From positions 80,494 through 144,493 of the forward strand of contig NZ_JANYMP010000021.1 of assembly GCF_025061645.1 (NCBI RefSeq): a DNA stretch of 64,000 nt, in the 5' to 3' direction. The translations under genes were made by a program, and so were the position numbers. The notes under the pieces were generated by a model. The model saw only the letters and a program-made list of their open reading frames with translations. It did no database searches and was not told the origin of the DNA. Source of the stretch: Umezawaea endophytica (GTDB lineage Bacteria; Actinomycetota; Actinomycetes; Mycobacteriales; Pseudonocardiaceae). Of the stretch, positions 42,134 through 50,841 are shown piece by piece (the stretch's first letter is position 1; every line of letters begins with the position of its first letter).

Positions 42134-42538
42134 CTACCCCACCCCTTGCGTGAAGCGGATCCGCGCGCCGTCACGGGGTTCCGGGACGGACGACGCCACC
42201 GCCTGCTCCGGGCTGGCGACCACGGCCACCAGGTCGGCCGCCCCGGTGATCTCCAGCGCGCGGAGCACCCCGCGCCTGGTGGTGGCGACCACGAGGCGGA
42301 CGCCGAGCCGGTCGGCCCGGTGCGCCGCGCCGACGAGGGCGGAGATCCCGCTGGACCCGAAGAAGGCCACCCGCCGGAGGTCGAGCACCAGCGTGTCAGG
42401 ACGCTCGTCCAGGAGGTCGTGCAGCGCTCTGCGCACCGCGCCCGCCGTGGCCATGTCGACCTCCTCGACGACGCTCAGCACCACGACACCGCCGTTGCGA
42501 ACGGTCAGCGAACACCCTGTCGACATCGCGTCGCCCAT
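42134..42538 (-). CDS. second STAS domain anti-sigma factor antagonist
   Basis: This 134-residue STAS protein has the serine motif RRVAFFGSSGISALVGA. The ATG at 42538 follows GGAGGT by six bases; the longer upstream frame lacks a ribosome site. It is followed by the other STAS gene after 12 bases, so both antagonists are co-transcribed. The two proteins are only loosely alike, suggesting different partners or signals. Confidence 0.85.
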   Translation of the reverse strand: MGDAMSTGCSLTVRNGGVVVLSVVEEVDMATAGAVRRALHDLLDERPDTLVLDLRRVAFFGSSGISALVGAAHRADRLGVRLVVATTRRGVLRALEITGAADLVAVVASPEQAVASSVPEPRDGARIRFTQGVG

Positions 42539-42763
42539 CCCGGACCTCCCCTGTGAAACATTCCGCGAACCAGCCGAATAAATCCTCGCCGTCTCCTTAT
42601 TACGCCGTGGTCGATCTGCTGACATTAAGCGCGGACTACCCCCACCACAAGGTTCCTACCGCCGACTTCGACGATTTCACCGAGTTGTGTGACTCGTTGA
42701 CCGGCGGTGACCACCGGTCGACTTCCACTATTCCGCACGAATCGCGTCGGCGCGAAACACACC

Positions 42764-42769
42764 TAATAT
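42764..42769 (+). promoter_or_regulatory. -10 element for a leaderless transcript
   Basis: TAATAT ends seven bases before the ATG at 42777, so transcription should start at or within a base or two of the start codon. No Shine-Dalgarno site is present, which supports leaderless translation. Confidence 0.5.
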
Positions 42770-42776
42770 TGACCAC

Positions 42777-43154
42777 ATGAACCGTGAAACCACGCAGTGC
42801 GCCACCAAAACCGAAAATCCCGTCGAGGTGCTGGGGGCCGCGCTGGACGCGGCGGTCTCGCCGCTGCGGCACCTCGACGACCCGACCGGTCCGCGACCGG
42901 TTCCGGGAGAGGCGGTGAACCGGGTGCTGCGGGTCTTCGTCGGCACCACGAAGCCCGTGCAGGCCCAGCTCGCCGCGCTGGCCCACGCCGACCCGCACGG
43001 CGCCGTGGCGAAAGCGCTGCTGCACGTGCGGCGCGCGTTCGGGCACTTCTGCGCCGACGACGGGCTCGCGGAGGGGCGCGCGGAGCTGCTGGCCGCCCGA
43101 GCGTGCCTGGAGGCCCCGTCGCCGATCCCCCAGCCCCGCGACCAGCGCCGCTGA
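42777..43154 (+). CDS. hypothetical 125-residue protein
   Basis: This soluble protein of about 13 kDa is mostly helical by composition (GAALDAAVSPLRHLDD, AVAKALLHVRRAFGHF) and has no recognised domain. It starts directly behind a TAATAT element without a ribosome site. The start is at the edge of a divergent region shared with the STAS operon, and the gene may be under stress or sigma-factor control. Codon usage is normal for the window, arguing for a real gene. Confidence 0.6.
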   Translation: MNRETTQCATKTENPVEVLGAALDAAVSPLRHLDDPTGPRPVPGEAVNRVLRVFVGTTKPVQAQLAALAHADPHGAVAKALLHVRRAFGHFCADDGLAEGRAELLAARACLEAPSPIPQPRDQRR

Positions 43155-43402
43155 AACCGTTCCGACGCCCGCTCCGACGATCGACGGCTCACCGGTCCCC
43201 ACCGCGAAACGACCCGCGCCGCGACCGAATGCCGGGACATCGATGTTTATCCCGCCGCCGTTCACCCGTTCGGGAATTCTCCTGGCGTGAGTCGCACCGC
43301 TTCGAAATCCGATCCGGGATCGCGCCGCGCTTCATCCGACAGTGGCCACCGGGAAACCCGAATCGGAATTCGACCCCCCGCTCCCGCCGTGCGCGATTCC
43401 CG

Positions 43403-45883
43403 TCAGCCCGTCGTCGCGAGTTCCGGCGGGGCGGCCGAGGACGTCGGCTCCGCAGGGGGCTGGGCGGTCGTGGGCGTGGTCTGGGCCGGTGGCGGGGCCG
43501 TCGTCGCCACCTCGCTCGGCTCGCTGGGCTCGGCGGTCGGCGGTGGCGGCACGTACCCGGAGCTGACGGACAGCGTGACCAGCGTGCCGGGGAACCCGGT
43601 GCCGCGCGGGGTCTGGCTGACCACGATCCCCCTGGCCTGCCCGGAGTTCACCGTGTGCGTCGCGACCTCGTACCCGGCCTTCTTCAGCGCGTCGGTCGCG
43701 CCGTCGACGCCCTGGCCGACGACGTCGGGGATCCGGATCTCCGGCCCGCCCTTGACGTAGCGCTCCTCCGCCTGCGGCATCGGCTTGACCGGCAGGCCCG
43801 CGTGCACCTGCGTCATCGTGGCGTACCAGGTGCGGGCGGGGATGGTGCCGCCGTAGATGTTGCCCTCGTCGCACAGCCGGGGCGCCCCGCTCACGCAGAT
43901 GCCCCGCGGCGCGGGCCCGTCGTTGAACGTCTGCACCGCGCCCGCGAAGTCCGGGGTGGCGCCGACGAACGCGGCCGACTTGTAGTCCTCGGTGGTCCCG
44001 GTCTTGCCGAGCATCGGCCGGTTCCACTCGACCTGCCGCGCCGCCGCGGCGGAGGTGCCGCTGGCCTGGTCGTCCTTGCTCATGCCCACCGCGAGCGCGT
44101 TCGCCAGCGGCTCGGCGACGACCTGCTCGCACGGCGCGGTGGTGAGCGCGACGGGCTTCCCGTTGCGGTCCACCACCTTCCCGACCGGGGACGGCGGGCA
44201 CCACGTGCCGCCGCTCATGATCGTCGCGGCGACGTTGGCCAGTTCGAGGGTGCTGACCGGGGCCGGTCCCAGGGTGAACGACGCGTTGGCGTTCGACTTG
44301 TAGTGCTCGGCCTGGCTGACGCGGAGTTCCCTCTCGGAGGAAGTCGGGTCGGGTCGGACGCCCGAGATCGAGGTGGCCATGGTCTCGCGCATCCCCAGCC
44401 GTCCGGCCATGTCCACCACGGCGTCCAGGCCGACCTGCTCCTCCAGCATGACGAACCCGGTGTTCGGGGAGGTGGCGAGCGCCTCCTGGAGGGTCATCTG
44501 CGGCGGGTAGCGGTCGGTGTTGTTGCTCAGGCAGTACCAGCGGGTGTCGGGCTCGCCGGTGGGCGGGCACCCCCCGGCGCCGCCCTTGAACACCTTGGAC
44601 ACGTGGGAGTTGGGCGTGGGGATGACGTTCTCGATCCCGAGCCCCTTCTCCAGCGCCGCGGCCGCGGTGAAGATCTTGTAGACGGACCCCGCGCCGAACT
44701 TGTTCTCCACCCCGCTCGGCAGGTCGAACTGGGTCTGGTGCTGGTCGGCCTTCAGGCCGTAGTCGCGGTTCGCGACGAGCGCGACGACCTCGTGCTTGTC
44801 CTTGCCCGGCCGCACGACGGCCATCGTGTTCGCGACGCCCTCGGTGTCCTTGGCGACCTCCGCCTCGGCGGCGGCCTTGGCCTGACCGGTGATCGTGCGG
44901 TCCAGCGTGGTCTGGACGGTGTACCCGCCGGTCTTGAGCTGTTCGAGGTTGAACCCGGCGGTGACGAGGTGGTTCACGACGTAGGAGCAGAAGAAGCCGT
45001 ACTCCGGCCCGGCGCCGACGCAGCCGTTGGCGAGCGTGCGCACCGGCTGCTGGAGGACGATCGGCTGCTTCTTCATCTCCTCGGCCTCGCCGCCGTCCAG
45101 CTTGCCGGTCTCCACCATCTTGTCCATGACCTCGTTGCGGCGCTTGAAGGCCTTCTCCGGGTAGGCCTCCGGGTCCAGCGCGGACGGGCTGTTCACCATG
45201 CCCGCCAGCACCGCGGCCTGCGGGACGGTCAGCTTGTCCGGTGTGGTCTCGAAGTACGCCTGTGACGCGGCGGCGATCCCGTAGATCGTCGAGCCGAACG
45301 GCACGACGTTGAGGTAGCGGGCCAGGATCTCGTCCTTGGTGAACGCTCGCTCCAACTGCATGGCGATGCGCGCTTCCCGCATCTTGCGGGCGATGGTCTG
45401 CTCCTGCGCCGCCTGCTGGTCGGCCTTGTTGTTGCGCCCCAGCACGTGCACGAGGTAGTTCTTCACGTACTGCTGGGTCAGCGTCGAGGCCCCCTGCGAC
45501 ACGCTGCCGCTCGCCTGGTTCGTCACCGCGGCCCGCACGGTGCCCAGCCAGTCGACGCCCGCGTGCTCGTAGAACCGGCGGTCCTCCACCGCGACGAGCG
45601 CGTCCTTGACGTTCTGGGAGATCTTGTCCGCGGGCGTCAGCACCCGGTACTGGTCGTACAGGTACGCGATCGGCGCGCCGTCGCGGTCGGTGATCGTGGT
45701 CATCAGGGGCGGGTCGGTGTTGACCAGCTCGGCCGAGATGCTGTCCACCTGTTCGGTCATGCGGTTGGAGATCGTGCCCACCGCGCCCACCGCGGGGAAC
45801 ATGATCCCGGCCAGCACCAGCCCGCCCAGCACGGACAGGACGGCCAACTTCCCCACGCATTCCCAGGTTCGCACCTTTTCCAC
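43403..45883 (-). CDS. class A penicillin-binding protein with PASTA domain
   Basis: The 826-residue bifunctional peptidoglycan synthase has one N-terminal membrane anchor, a GT51 glycosyltransferase domain (EDRRFYEHAGVDW with the catalytic Glu; QGASTLTQQYVKNYL), a transpeptidase domain with SVYK (SxxK), SPN (SxN) and KTG motifs, then one PASTA domain (IPDVVGQGVDGATDALKKAG) and a Pro/Thr/Ser-rich tail. It builds and crosslinks the cell wall; PASTA probably reads wall fragments. The GTG at 45883 is chosen with weak support, GTG at 45874 being an alternative. It is divergent from the GH25 muramidase gene, pairing wall synthesis with cleavage. Confidence 0.9.
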   Translation of the reverse strand: MEKVRTWECVGKLAVLSVLGGLVLAGIMFPAVGAVGTISNRMTEQVDSISAELVNTDPPLMTTITDRDGAPIAYLYDQYRVLTPADKISQNVKDALVAVEDRRFYEHAGVDWLGTVRAAVTNQASGSVSQGASTLTQQYVKNYLVHVLGRNNKADQQAAQEQTIARKMREARIAMQLERAFTKDEILARYLNVVPFGSTIYGIAAASQAYFETTPDKLTVPQAAVLAGMVNSPSALDPEAYPEKAFKRRNEVMDKMVETGKLDGGEAEEMKKQPIVLQQPVRTLANGCVGAGPEYGFFCSYVVNHLVTAGFNLEQLKTGGYTVQTTLDRTITGQAKAAAEAEVAKDTEGVANTMAVVRPGKDKHEVVALVANRDYGLKADQHQTQFDLPSGVENKFGAGSVYKIFTAAAALEKGLGIENVIPTPNSHVSKVFKGGAGGCPPTGEPDTRWYCLSNNTDRYPPQMTLQEALATSPNTGFVMLEEQVGLDAVVDMAGRLGMRETMATSISGVRPDPTSSERELRVSQAEHYKSNANASFTLGPAPVSTLELANVAATIMSGGTWCPPSPVGKVVDRNGKPVALTTAPCEQVVAEPLANALAVGMSKDDQASGTSAAAARQVEWNRPMLGKTGTTEDYKSAAFVGATPDFAGAVQTFNDGPAPRGICVSGAPRLCDEGNIYGGTIPARTWYATMTQVHAGLPVKPMPQAEERYVKGGPEIRIPDVVGQGVDGATDALKKAGYEVATHTVNSGQARGIVVSQTPRGTGFPGTLVTLSVSSGYVPPPPTAEPSEPSEVATTAPPPAQTTPTTAQPPAEPTSSAAPPELATTG

Positions 45884-46196
45884 GGTAGGTCCGATCAGGA
45901 CCGGGCAGAGCCGGGGCGCACGGGGATTCACCTCTTGAGCGGGGAAAGCGGCCGATGAGGTTTGAGCCTGCCTACTTCGCACTAGGTGACCACGGCACCC
46001 GTTCGCGACCGTCCTCTTCGGTCGGACCCCGCGCGTCGGCAGCTCACGGTGACCGGGTGTGAAGGCTCTTCGGCATTTGTTCCCCGCACGGGTTGCACGG
46101 CCGAACCCGCGTTTTCCCCGTGGCAGGACAGGGGTAGCCGTTGCTCGGAAGCAATCGCCGCAACGCCTTGGCGGGACGCACGAGGGCAGGGGAAGC
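45884..46196. promoter_or_regulatory. divergent region and possible structured leader of the muramidase gene
   Basis: This 313-base non-coding region separates the penicillin-binding protein and muramidase genes. On the plus strand it contains a CGACCG/CGGTCG hairpin (around 46007-46025), GGCAGCTCAC, GGCCGAACCCG, and a TTGCT/AGCAA hairpin near 46140-46155. A folded mRNA leader is plausible. Cell-wall hydrolase genes in actinomycetes often carry c-di-AMP riboswitches, but I could not match that consensus well. Confidence 0.3.
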
Positions 46197-47030
46197 ATGT
46201 CGACACGACGCGGACGGAACAGGTGGGCAGAACGCACCACGGTCATGGCGGTGGTGCTCGGGTGGCTCGTCTCGACCCAGGTCCAGGCGACCGCCGAGGC
46301 GCGGCTGCCGGAGGGATCGGCGGACCACTACGCGGGCTCGCAGATCGCCAAGCACGAGGGGACCGGCGGTTCTGAGCGGTCCGCGCCGTCCGGGGAGGGC
46401 GGGGTCGAGGGCATCGACGTCAGCAGCCACCAGGGCGAGATCGACTGGGCCGCGCACTGGGCCGAGGGCAAGCGGTTCGCCTACGTCAAGGCGAGCGAGG
46501 GCACCGACTACCTCAACCCGCACTTCGAGCAGCAGTACGACGGTTCCTTCCAGGTGGGCATGATCCGCGGCTCCTACCACTTCGCGCTGCCGGACCGGTC
46601 GGACGGCGCGACACAGGCGCAGTACTTCGTCGCCAACGGCGGCGGCTGGTCGGCCGACGGCCAAACCCTCCCCGGCGTGCTGGACATCGAGTACAACCCC
46701 TACGGCAGCACCTGCTACGGGATGTCCGGCACCGCGATGGTCGACTGGATCCTGTCCTTCAGCGACACCTACGCCGAGCTCACCGGTCGGTGGCCGGTCA
46801 TCTACACCTCGACGCGCTGGTGGGCCCAGTGCACCGGCAACACCGGGGACTTCAGCGCCACGAACCCGCTGTGGGTGGCGAGGTACTCCGACTCGGTCGG
46901 TGAACTGCCGCACGCGTGGACGGTGCACACGATCTGGCAGCACACGTCGACCCCGTTGGACCAGAACCTGTTCAACGGCTCGTACGACCGGCTCGTCGCA
47001 CTGAGCACGGGCGTCCCGGCCCTTCAGTAG
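46197..47030 (+). CDS. secreted GH25 muramidase (lysozyme)
   Basis: The 277-residue protein has a signal peptide (TTVMAVVLGWLVSTQVQATAEA) and one GH25 domain from about residue 72: GIDVSSHQGEIDW at the first strand, the DxE catalytic pair in VLDIEYN, and a C-terminal IWQHTSTPLDQNLFNG. It cleaves the MurNAc-GlcNAc bond. The ATG at 46197 follows GGGGAA. It is divergent from the PBP gene and its end overlaps the converging deacetylase gene by seven bases. Role in wall remodelling or in attacking other bacteria is inferred. Confidence 0.92.
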   Translation: MSTRRGRNRWAERTTVMAVVLGWLVSTQVQATAEARLPEGSADHYAGSQIAKHEGTGGSERSAPSGEGGVEGIDVSSHQGEIDWAAHWAEGKRFAYVKASEGTDYLNPHFEQQYDGSFQVGMIRGSYHFALPDRSDGATQAQYFVANGGGWSADGQTLPGVLDIEYNPYGSTCYGMSGTAMVDWILSFSDTYAELTGRWPVIYTSTRWWAQCTGNTGDFSATNPLWVARYSDSVGELPHAWTVHTIWQHTSTPLDQNLFNGSYDRLVALSTGVPALQ

Positions 47031-48052
47031 CCGACCGCCCGCCCGGCGAACCGCGCCGACGGGACGACCCCGCTCGACCGCGGGTAGGAGATCCGGTCGG
47101 CCCGTCCGTCGGAGGTGTAGCGGCGGCCGGGGTCGGACGCGAGTTCGTCGAGCCGGACCGAGGAACCGTAGGCCGCGTCCTCACCGGTCGGCCCCTGCGA
47201 CCGGACGCGCGGCACGGCCGACGGGTCGAAGGTCTGCGCGTACGGCGACGGCGACGGTTCCGCACCGACCAGGAAGACGCAGCGGTGGTCGTAGGAAACG
47301 CCTTCCGAGGCACCGCGCAGGGCCAGCGCCGGGTCCTGCGGCGCGGACCCGAACGGCAGGGCCAGGCTGGACACCCGGTACCCCGGCACCGCCCGTTCGA
47401 TCGCGGCCTGCCCCCGAGCGATCTCCCGCTGCACCCCCGCGCCGTCGAGCCCGGAGAGGTCCGCGTGGTCGTGGGTGTGGTTGCCGATCTCGAAACCGTT
47501 GTCCCGCAACCACGTCATGGACGTGCCGCCGAACGGTTCGGCGTTGACGTAGAGGCTCGCCACGGGCCGGAAACCGGGGTGCTCGGCCGCCACCCGGAGC
47601 AGGATGCCGACGGCGGTGTCCGGGTCGGGGGCGCCGTCGCGGCCGAGCGCGAACTGGCTGGGGTCGCCGTCGTCGAAGGTGAGCACGACGGGGTGCGCGC
47701 CCGCCGGGATGTCGATCTCCCCCGCGGCGAAGTCGGCGGCGGTGACGGGCACGTACCCCTCGGTCGCCAGTCGGCGGAGTTCGGCGCGGAACTCCGTCGG
47801 GTCGCGGTCGTACACCGACGCGGGGTTCCGCACGACGCGGTGGTACATCAGCACCGGCACCTCCCCGAGTTCGTTCGCGCCCACCTCGGCGGGTTCGGGT
47901 GCCCGCGAGCTGGACGTCGCGCTCGGGCCGGGGAGGGCGCTGGACCCGACGGCCTCGACCACCGGCGACCCACCCGTGCCGCAACCTGGAGCGGAGAACA
48001 GGACGGCCGTGGTGATCACGGCCCACCGGCGTCGTCGGGGTGACCTCCGCAT
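47024..48052 (-). CDS. polysaccharide deacetylase lipoprotein (NodB type)
   Basis: The 342-residue protein has a Tat-like arginine-rich start followed by a lipobox (SAPGC at about residue 24) and a NodB domain: VPVLMYHRV, the metal motif LTFDDGDPSQF, and NHTHDHADLS with the second and third metal ligands. It probably removes N- or O-acetyl groups from peptidoglycan or an extracellular polysaccharide at the cell surface. It overlaps the muramidase stop codon by seven bases; deacetylation changes lysozyme sensitivity, so adjacency is meaningful. Confidence 0.88.
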   Translation of the reverse strand: MRRSPRRRRWAVITTAVLFSAPGCGTGGSPVVEAVGSSALPGPSATSSSRAPEPAEVGANELGEVPVLMYHRVVRNPASVYDRDPTEFRAELRRLATEGYVPVTAADFAAGEIDIPAGAHPVVLTFDDGDPSQFALGRDGAPDPDTAVGILLRVAAEHPGFRPVASLYVNAEPFGGTSMTWLRDNGFEIGNHTHDHADLSGLDGAGVQREIARGQAAIERAVPGYRVSSLALPFGSAPQDPALALRGASEGVSYDHRCVFLVGAEPSPSPYAQTFDPSAVPRVRSQGPTGEDAAYGSSVRLDELASDPGRRYTSDGRADRISYPRSSGVVPSARFAGRAVGY

Positions 48053-48086
48053 GGCGTACTCCTCGGTTTCCGCGCGCCGCACGGCG

Positions 48087-48389
48087 TCACACCAGGTGCT
48101 CGCCGTTCAGCGCGGTTCGGCAGTTCTCGACGAACGGGAGCGGCAGCACCACCCGGACGACCGGTGCTCGCTCGCCGTCCTCGTCCCTGGTGATCCCGGT
48201 CTCGTCCGTGACGAGCACGACGGGCAGGAGGTGGAAGTTGATCACGAAGGTGAACCCGTCGCCGACGGTGAACGCGACCGGTTCGGCCCGGTGGCTCCAC
48301 ACCCGGACCGCGTCCGCCAGTTCCGCGACCGTCACACCCTCGCACTCGACGAGGAAAGGGACTTCGTAGACCCTGAGGTACGCGACCAT
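48087..48389 (-). CDS. hypothetical 100-residue protein
   Basis: This small protein is mainly beta-strand in pattern (FTVGDGFTFVINFHLLPVVLV, VVRVVLPLPFVENC in parts) and has no recognised domain. It lies 34 bases upstream of the deacetylase gene on the same strand, so the two may be co-transcribed. No strong ribosome site precedes the ATG. Composition and neighbour spacing support it moderately. Confidence 0.55.
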   Translation of the reverse strand: MVAYLRVYEVPFLVECEGVTVAELADAVRVWSHRAEPVAFTVGDGFTFVINFHLLPVVLVTDETGITRDEDGERAPVVRVVLPLPFVENCRTALNGEHLV

Positions 48390-48638
48390 GCTGAAACCGT
48401 ACTTCGCGGGAGGGCGCGCGGCCCGCCCATTCGGCCGGTCTCGCCCGGAAAGGCGTTCCCGTCGGGGAAAACCACCGTTTCGGGTCTCACTTCCGGGCGT
48501 TCACCCTCCTGACGACCACCTTCCGCGTTCGGGAATTCCCTTACAGGTGAACAAGTCCCGAGAATCGCCCATTCACCTCCCCGCCTCGGGAGAATGAGTG
48601 GACAGAACGAATGCGTTGCTGCCCTGGGGAGTTCATTC

Positions 48639-49469
48639 ATGGTGTTCGGCAAGTCACGGGTCCGGACCATCGCGGGCACGGCAGCGGCCTGCGCGGTTTC
48701 CCTGGTCGCGATCACCACCGTGCGGCTGGCGGGGACCACCGCGGAGGCGAAGCCGTGGTCGTTACCGGAGAACGCGCTGATCACGGTCAGGGCGAACCCC
48801 GCGCCGACGTCGGCCACCGGCCCTGATCGGCTGACGGGAGCGCGCGGTTCCACCGCGGACCTGCCCGACGGGCCGCCGGTCCCCAGGCTCGGCTACGGCA
48901 CGTGGCACGTGGTCCCCGGCAGCGGTGAGGCGGTCGGGGACGGGCTCGTCCAGACCTTCTCGGTGGAGGTCGAGGACGGGGTGCGGCCCGCGGACGGCGA
49001 TCCGGCCTTCGGCCGCGCCGTGGAGCAGGCGCTGGGCGATCCGCGCGGCTGGACGGCGGACGGCGAGGTGGCGCTGCGCCGGGTCGACGTCGAGGAGCCC
49101 GCCCTGCGGATCAGGCTCACCTCGCAGGAGACGGCCCGCGCGCTGTGCGGGTTCGAGCTGCCGTACGACACGTCGTGCCGGATCGACGACGCCGTCTACC
49201 TCAGCGCGGCCCGCTGGGTGCGCGGCGCCAAGGCGTTCGACGACCTCGGCGAGTACCGCCGGTACCTGGTCAACCACGAGGTCGGCCACTTCCTCGGCCA
49301 CTCGCACGAGCCGTGCGACGTCGACGGCGGACCCGCGCCGGTGATGATGCAGCAGACGTTCAGCACCGCGAACGACGAACTCGCGCGCCTCACGCGGGAG
49401 AACCCGCAGCAGGCCGTGGTGCCGACCGACGGCAAGGTGTGCGAGCCCAATCCCTGGCCCCACCCCTGA
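48639..49469 (+). CDS. DUF3152 secreted zincin-like protein
   Basis: The 276-residue protein has an N-terminal signal or anchor (TIAGTAAACAVSLVAITTVRLAG) and a DUF3152 domain with the zinc motif NHEVGHFLGHSHEPC (HExxHxxGxxH), suggesting a metallopeptidase of the metzincin type. FELPYDTSCRIDDAVYLS with a cysteine pair and CEPNPWPHP at the end are typical of the family. ATG at 48639 follows GGGGAG. It is widespread in actinobacteria and its substrate is unknown. Confidence 0.85.
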   Translation: MVFGKSRVRTIAGTAAACAVSLVAITTVRLAGTTAEAKPWSLPENALITVRANPAPTSATGPDRLTGARGSTADLPDGPPVPRLGYGTWHVVPGSGEAVGDGLVQTFSVEVEDGVRPADGDPAFGRAVEQALGDPRGWTADGEVALRRVDVEEPALRIRLTSQETARALCGFELPYDTSCRIDDAVYLSAARWVRGAKAFDDLGEYRRYLVNHEVGHFLGHSHEPCDVDGGPAPVMMQQTFSTANDELARLTRENPQQAVVPTDGKVCEPNPWPHP

Positions 49470-49505
49470 CGTTCACGGGGCGGCGGTTTTCACCGCTGTC
49501 GCCGA

Positions 49506-49535
49506 TTTCCACCGGACCCACGAAATCCGGTGAAA
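49506..49535. terminator. hairpin between converging genes
   Basis: TTTCCACCGGA and TCCGGTGAAA form a stem with one bulged C and a 9-base loop in the 80-base gap between the DUF3152 gene and the rodlin-like gene. A bidirectional terminator is the likely role. Confidence 0.5.
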
Positions 49536-49549
49536 ACCAACCGGCGGAA

Positions 49550-49921
49550 TTACTGGTGGATGATCCCCGACATGGAGCAGAAGTCGGGAGAAGCGCTGAT
49601 CGCCTCGGTGTGGCCCGGCGACCCGACGGGAACGGTGATCCCGTTCGCGACGTCCTCGATGGGCACCTGCACGCCGAGCACGCTGATGTTGTTGTCGCAG
49701 ACGGCGCCGACGACGTTGACGTTCTCCGCGACGCTCGTGTCGTTCACGTTGACCAGGCCCACCTGTCGGTGTTTGCCCTGGTGAACGCTGTCGCCTTGGC
49801 CAATGGCGTCATCGGCGCGGCAGGTGGCGCCGCAGCCTGCCTCCGAGGCGGAGGCCATTCCACCCAGCACGACCAAACCCGTGGCGGTGGCGGCGACGAC
49901 GGTACCGATCTTCTTCAGCAA
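49550..49921 (-). CDS. small secreted rodlin-like protein
   Basis: The 123-residue protein has a signal peptide (KKIGTVVAATATGLVVLGGMASAS) and a mature part of about 95 residues with the segment NNISVLGVQVPIEDV, which resembles the SVIGLVPIQDL stretch of Streptomyces rodlins, and Asn/Val-rich VNVNDTSVAENVNVVGAVC. Four cysteines could pair. The TTG start at 49921 follows GAAGGA by six bases and places the signal peptide at the N-terminus. Rodlins arrange amyloid-like rods on aerial hyphae; a surface-layer role is plausible. The rodlin link is from short segments and needs profile comparison. Confidence 0.6.
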   Translation of the reverse strand: MLKKIGTVVAATATGLVVLGGMASASEAGCGATCRADDAIGQGDSVHQGKHRQVGLVNVNDTSVAENVNVVGAVCDNNISVLGVQVPIEDVANGITVPVGSPGHTEAISASPDFCSMSGIIHQ

Positions 49922-50115
49922 CGGAATTCCTTCGATAGTATTCCAGGCGACGTGGCCAGCCGGAATCACGGCAGCGGATATCCCGAGTCCTCGCCCACCG
50001 GTGGCCGCGAGCGAAATTACCGCCCTCCGCTATCGACCTCCAAGCCGGCTACACGATCGTGTACTCCTCGAACAGGAATCCGTCGAACTCGCCGAGAAGG
50101 GCGAATACCGGTTCG

Positions 50116-50841
50116 TCACATGATCATTTCCGCGGCACCGCCGTCACCTGCGGCGCTCACCCCGGTCTCGACCGCGGTCGGGGTGGTCTCGGCGGCACGC
50201 GGCCGCGGTACGCCGACCTCCTCCGGCCTCCTGCTCCGCGGCACCTCGACGGTCCCGTGGAACGACGGCAGGACGTCGAGGAGGTCCGCGAACTCGCGGG
50301 TCCACTCCTCGATCACCCGCTCCCGACCGACGAGGCGGGCGAGCAGTTCCTCGCAGCCGCTCCTGGCGTCCCGGACGACGTCGAGCGCCGCGGTGGTCGA
50401 CAGGGCCAACCGCCGCCGGTCCTCCCGCCCCGCGTCCTCCAGCGCCGCCATCCCCGACTCGATGGTCCGTTCCTGCCGGTCGAGGGCGAGGCGGGCTTGG
50501 CCGCGGGCGTCCGCGACGACGGTGGCCGCGTCGTGCCGCGCCCGCGTGACCACGTCGCGGATCGCCGGGTCCTCCTCGCGGCAAACCTCGTCACCGGAGT
50601 GGAGCCGGTCGTACTCGTCCAGGAGCGACCGCATCACCAGGACCTGCTCGTCCAGGACGGCCGCCAGTTCGACGTAGGCGTCGGCGTCCTCGACGGCCGC
50701 CGCCAACCGCCCGGTGGCCTCCCGGAGCACCTCGTCGACCTCCCGGCGGCCATAACCGCGGAACCGCGACGGGAGGACCCGCCGCGCCGCCGTGAACACC
50801 TCCTGCAACGCCGTCGGCCACTCGCCGCGCGTCCCGTTCAC
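50116..50841 (-). CDS. DivIVA-like coiled-coil protein B
   Basis: The 241-residue protein starts with SRFRGYGRREVDEVLREATG, which resembles the N-terminal membrane-binding motif of DivIVA-like proteins (F/RGY...EVD.FL), followed by long heptad-type coiled coil rich in Ala, Arg and Glu (ARHDAATVVADARGQARLALDRQERTIE in parts) and a disordered Pro/Thr tail. The GTG start overlaps the upstream coiled-coil gene as GTGA, so both are made together and may form a hetero-oligomer. A role in polar growth, scaffold or vesicle-like structures is possible; the true DivIVA/Wag31 of the genome must be elsewhere. Confidence 0.65.
   Translation of the reverse strand: MNGTRGEWPTALQEVFTAARRVLPSRFRGYGRREVDEVLREATGRLAAAVEDADAYVELAAVLDEQVLVMRSLLDEYDRLHSGDEVCREEDPAIRDVVTRARHDAATVVADARGQARLALDRQERTIESGMAALEDAGREDRRRLALSTTAALDVVRDARSGCEELLARLVGRERVIEEWTREFADLLDVLPSFHGTVEVPRSRRPEEVGVPRPRAAETTPTAVETGVSAAGDGGAAEMIM

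Noticed and set aside
45884-46196. A firm c-di-AMP (ydaO) riboswitch before the muramidase gene
   Set aside because: Only short blocks resemble it, and their order does not clearly match the consensus. It is listed only as a possibility.
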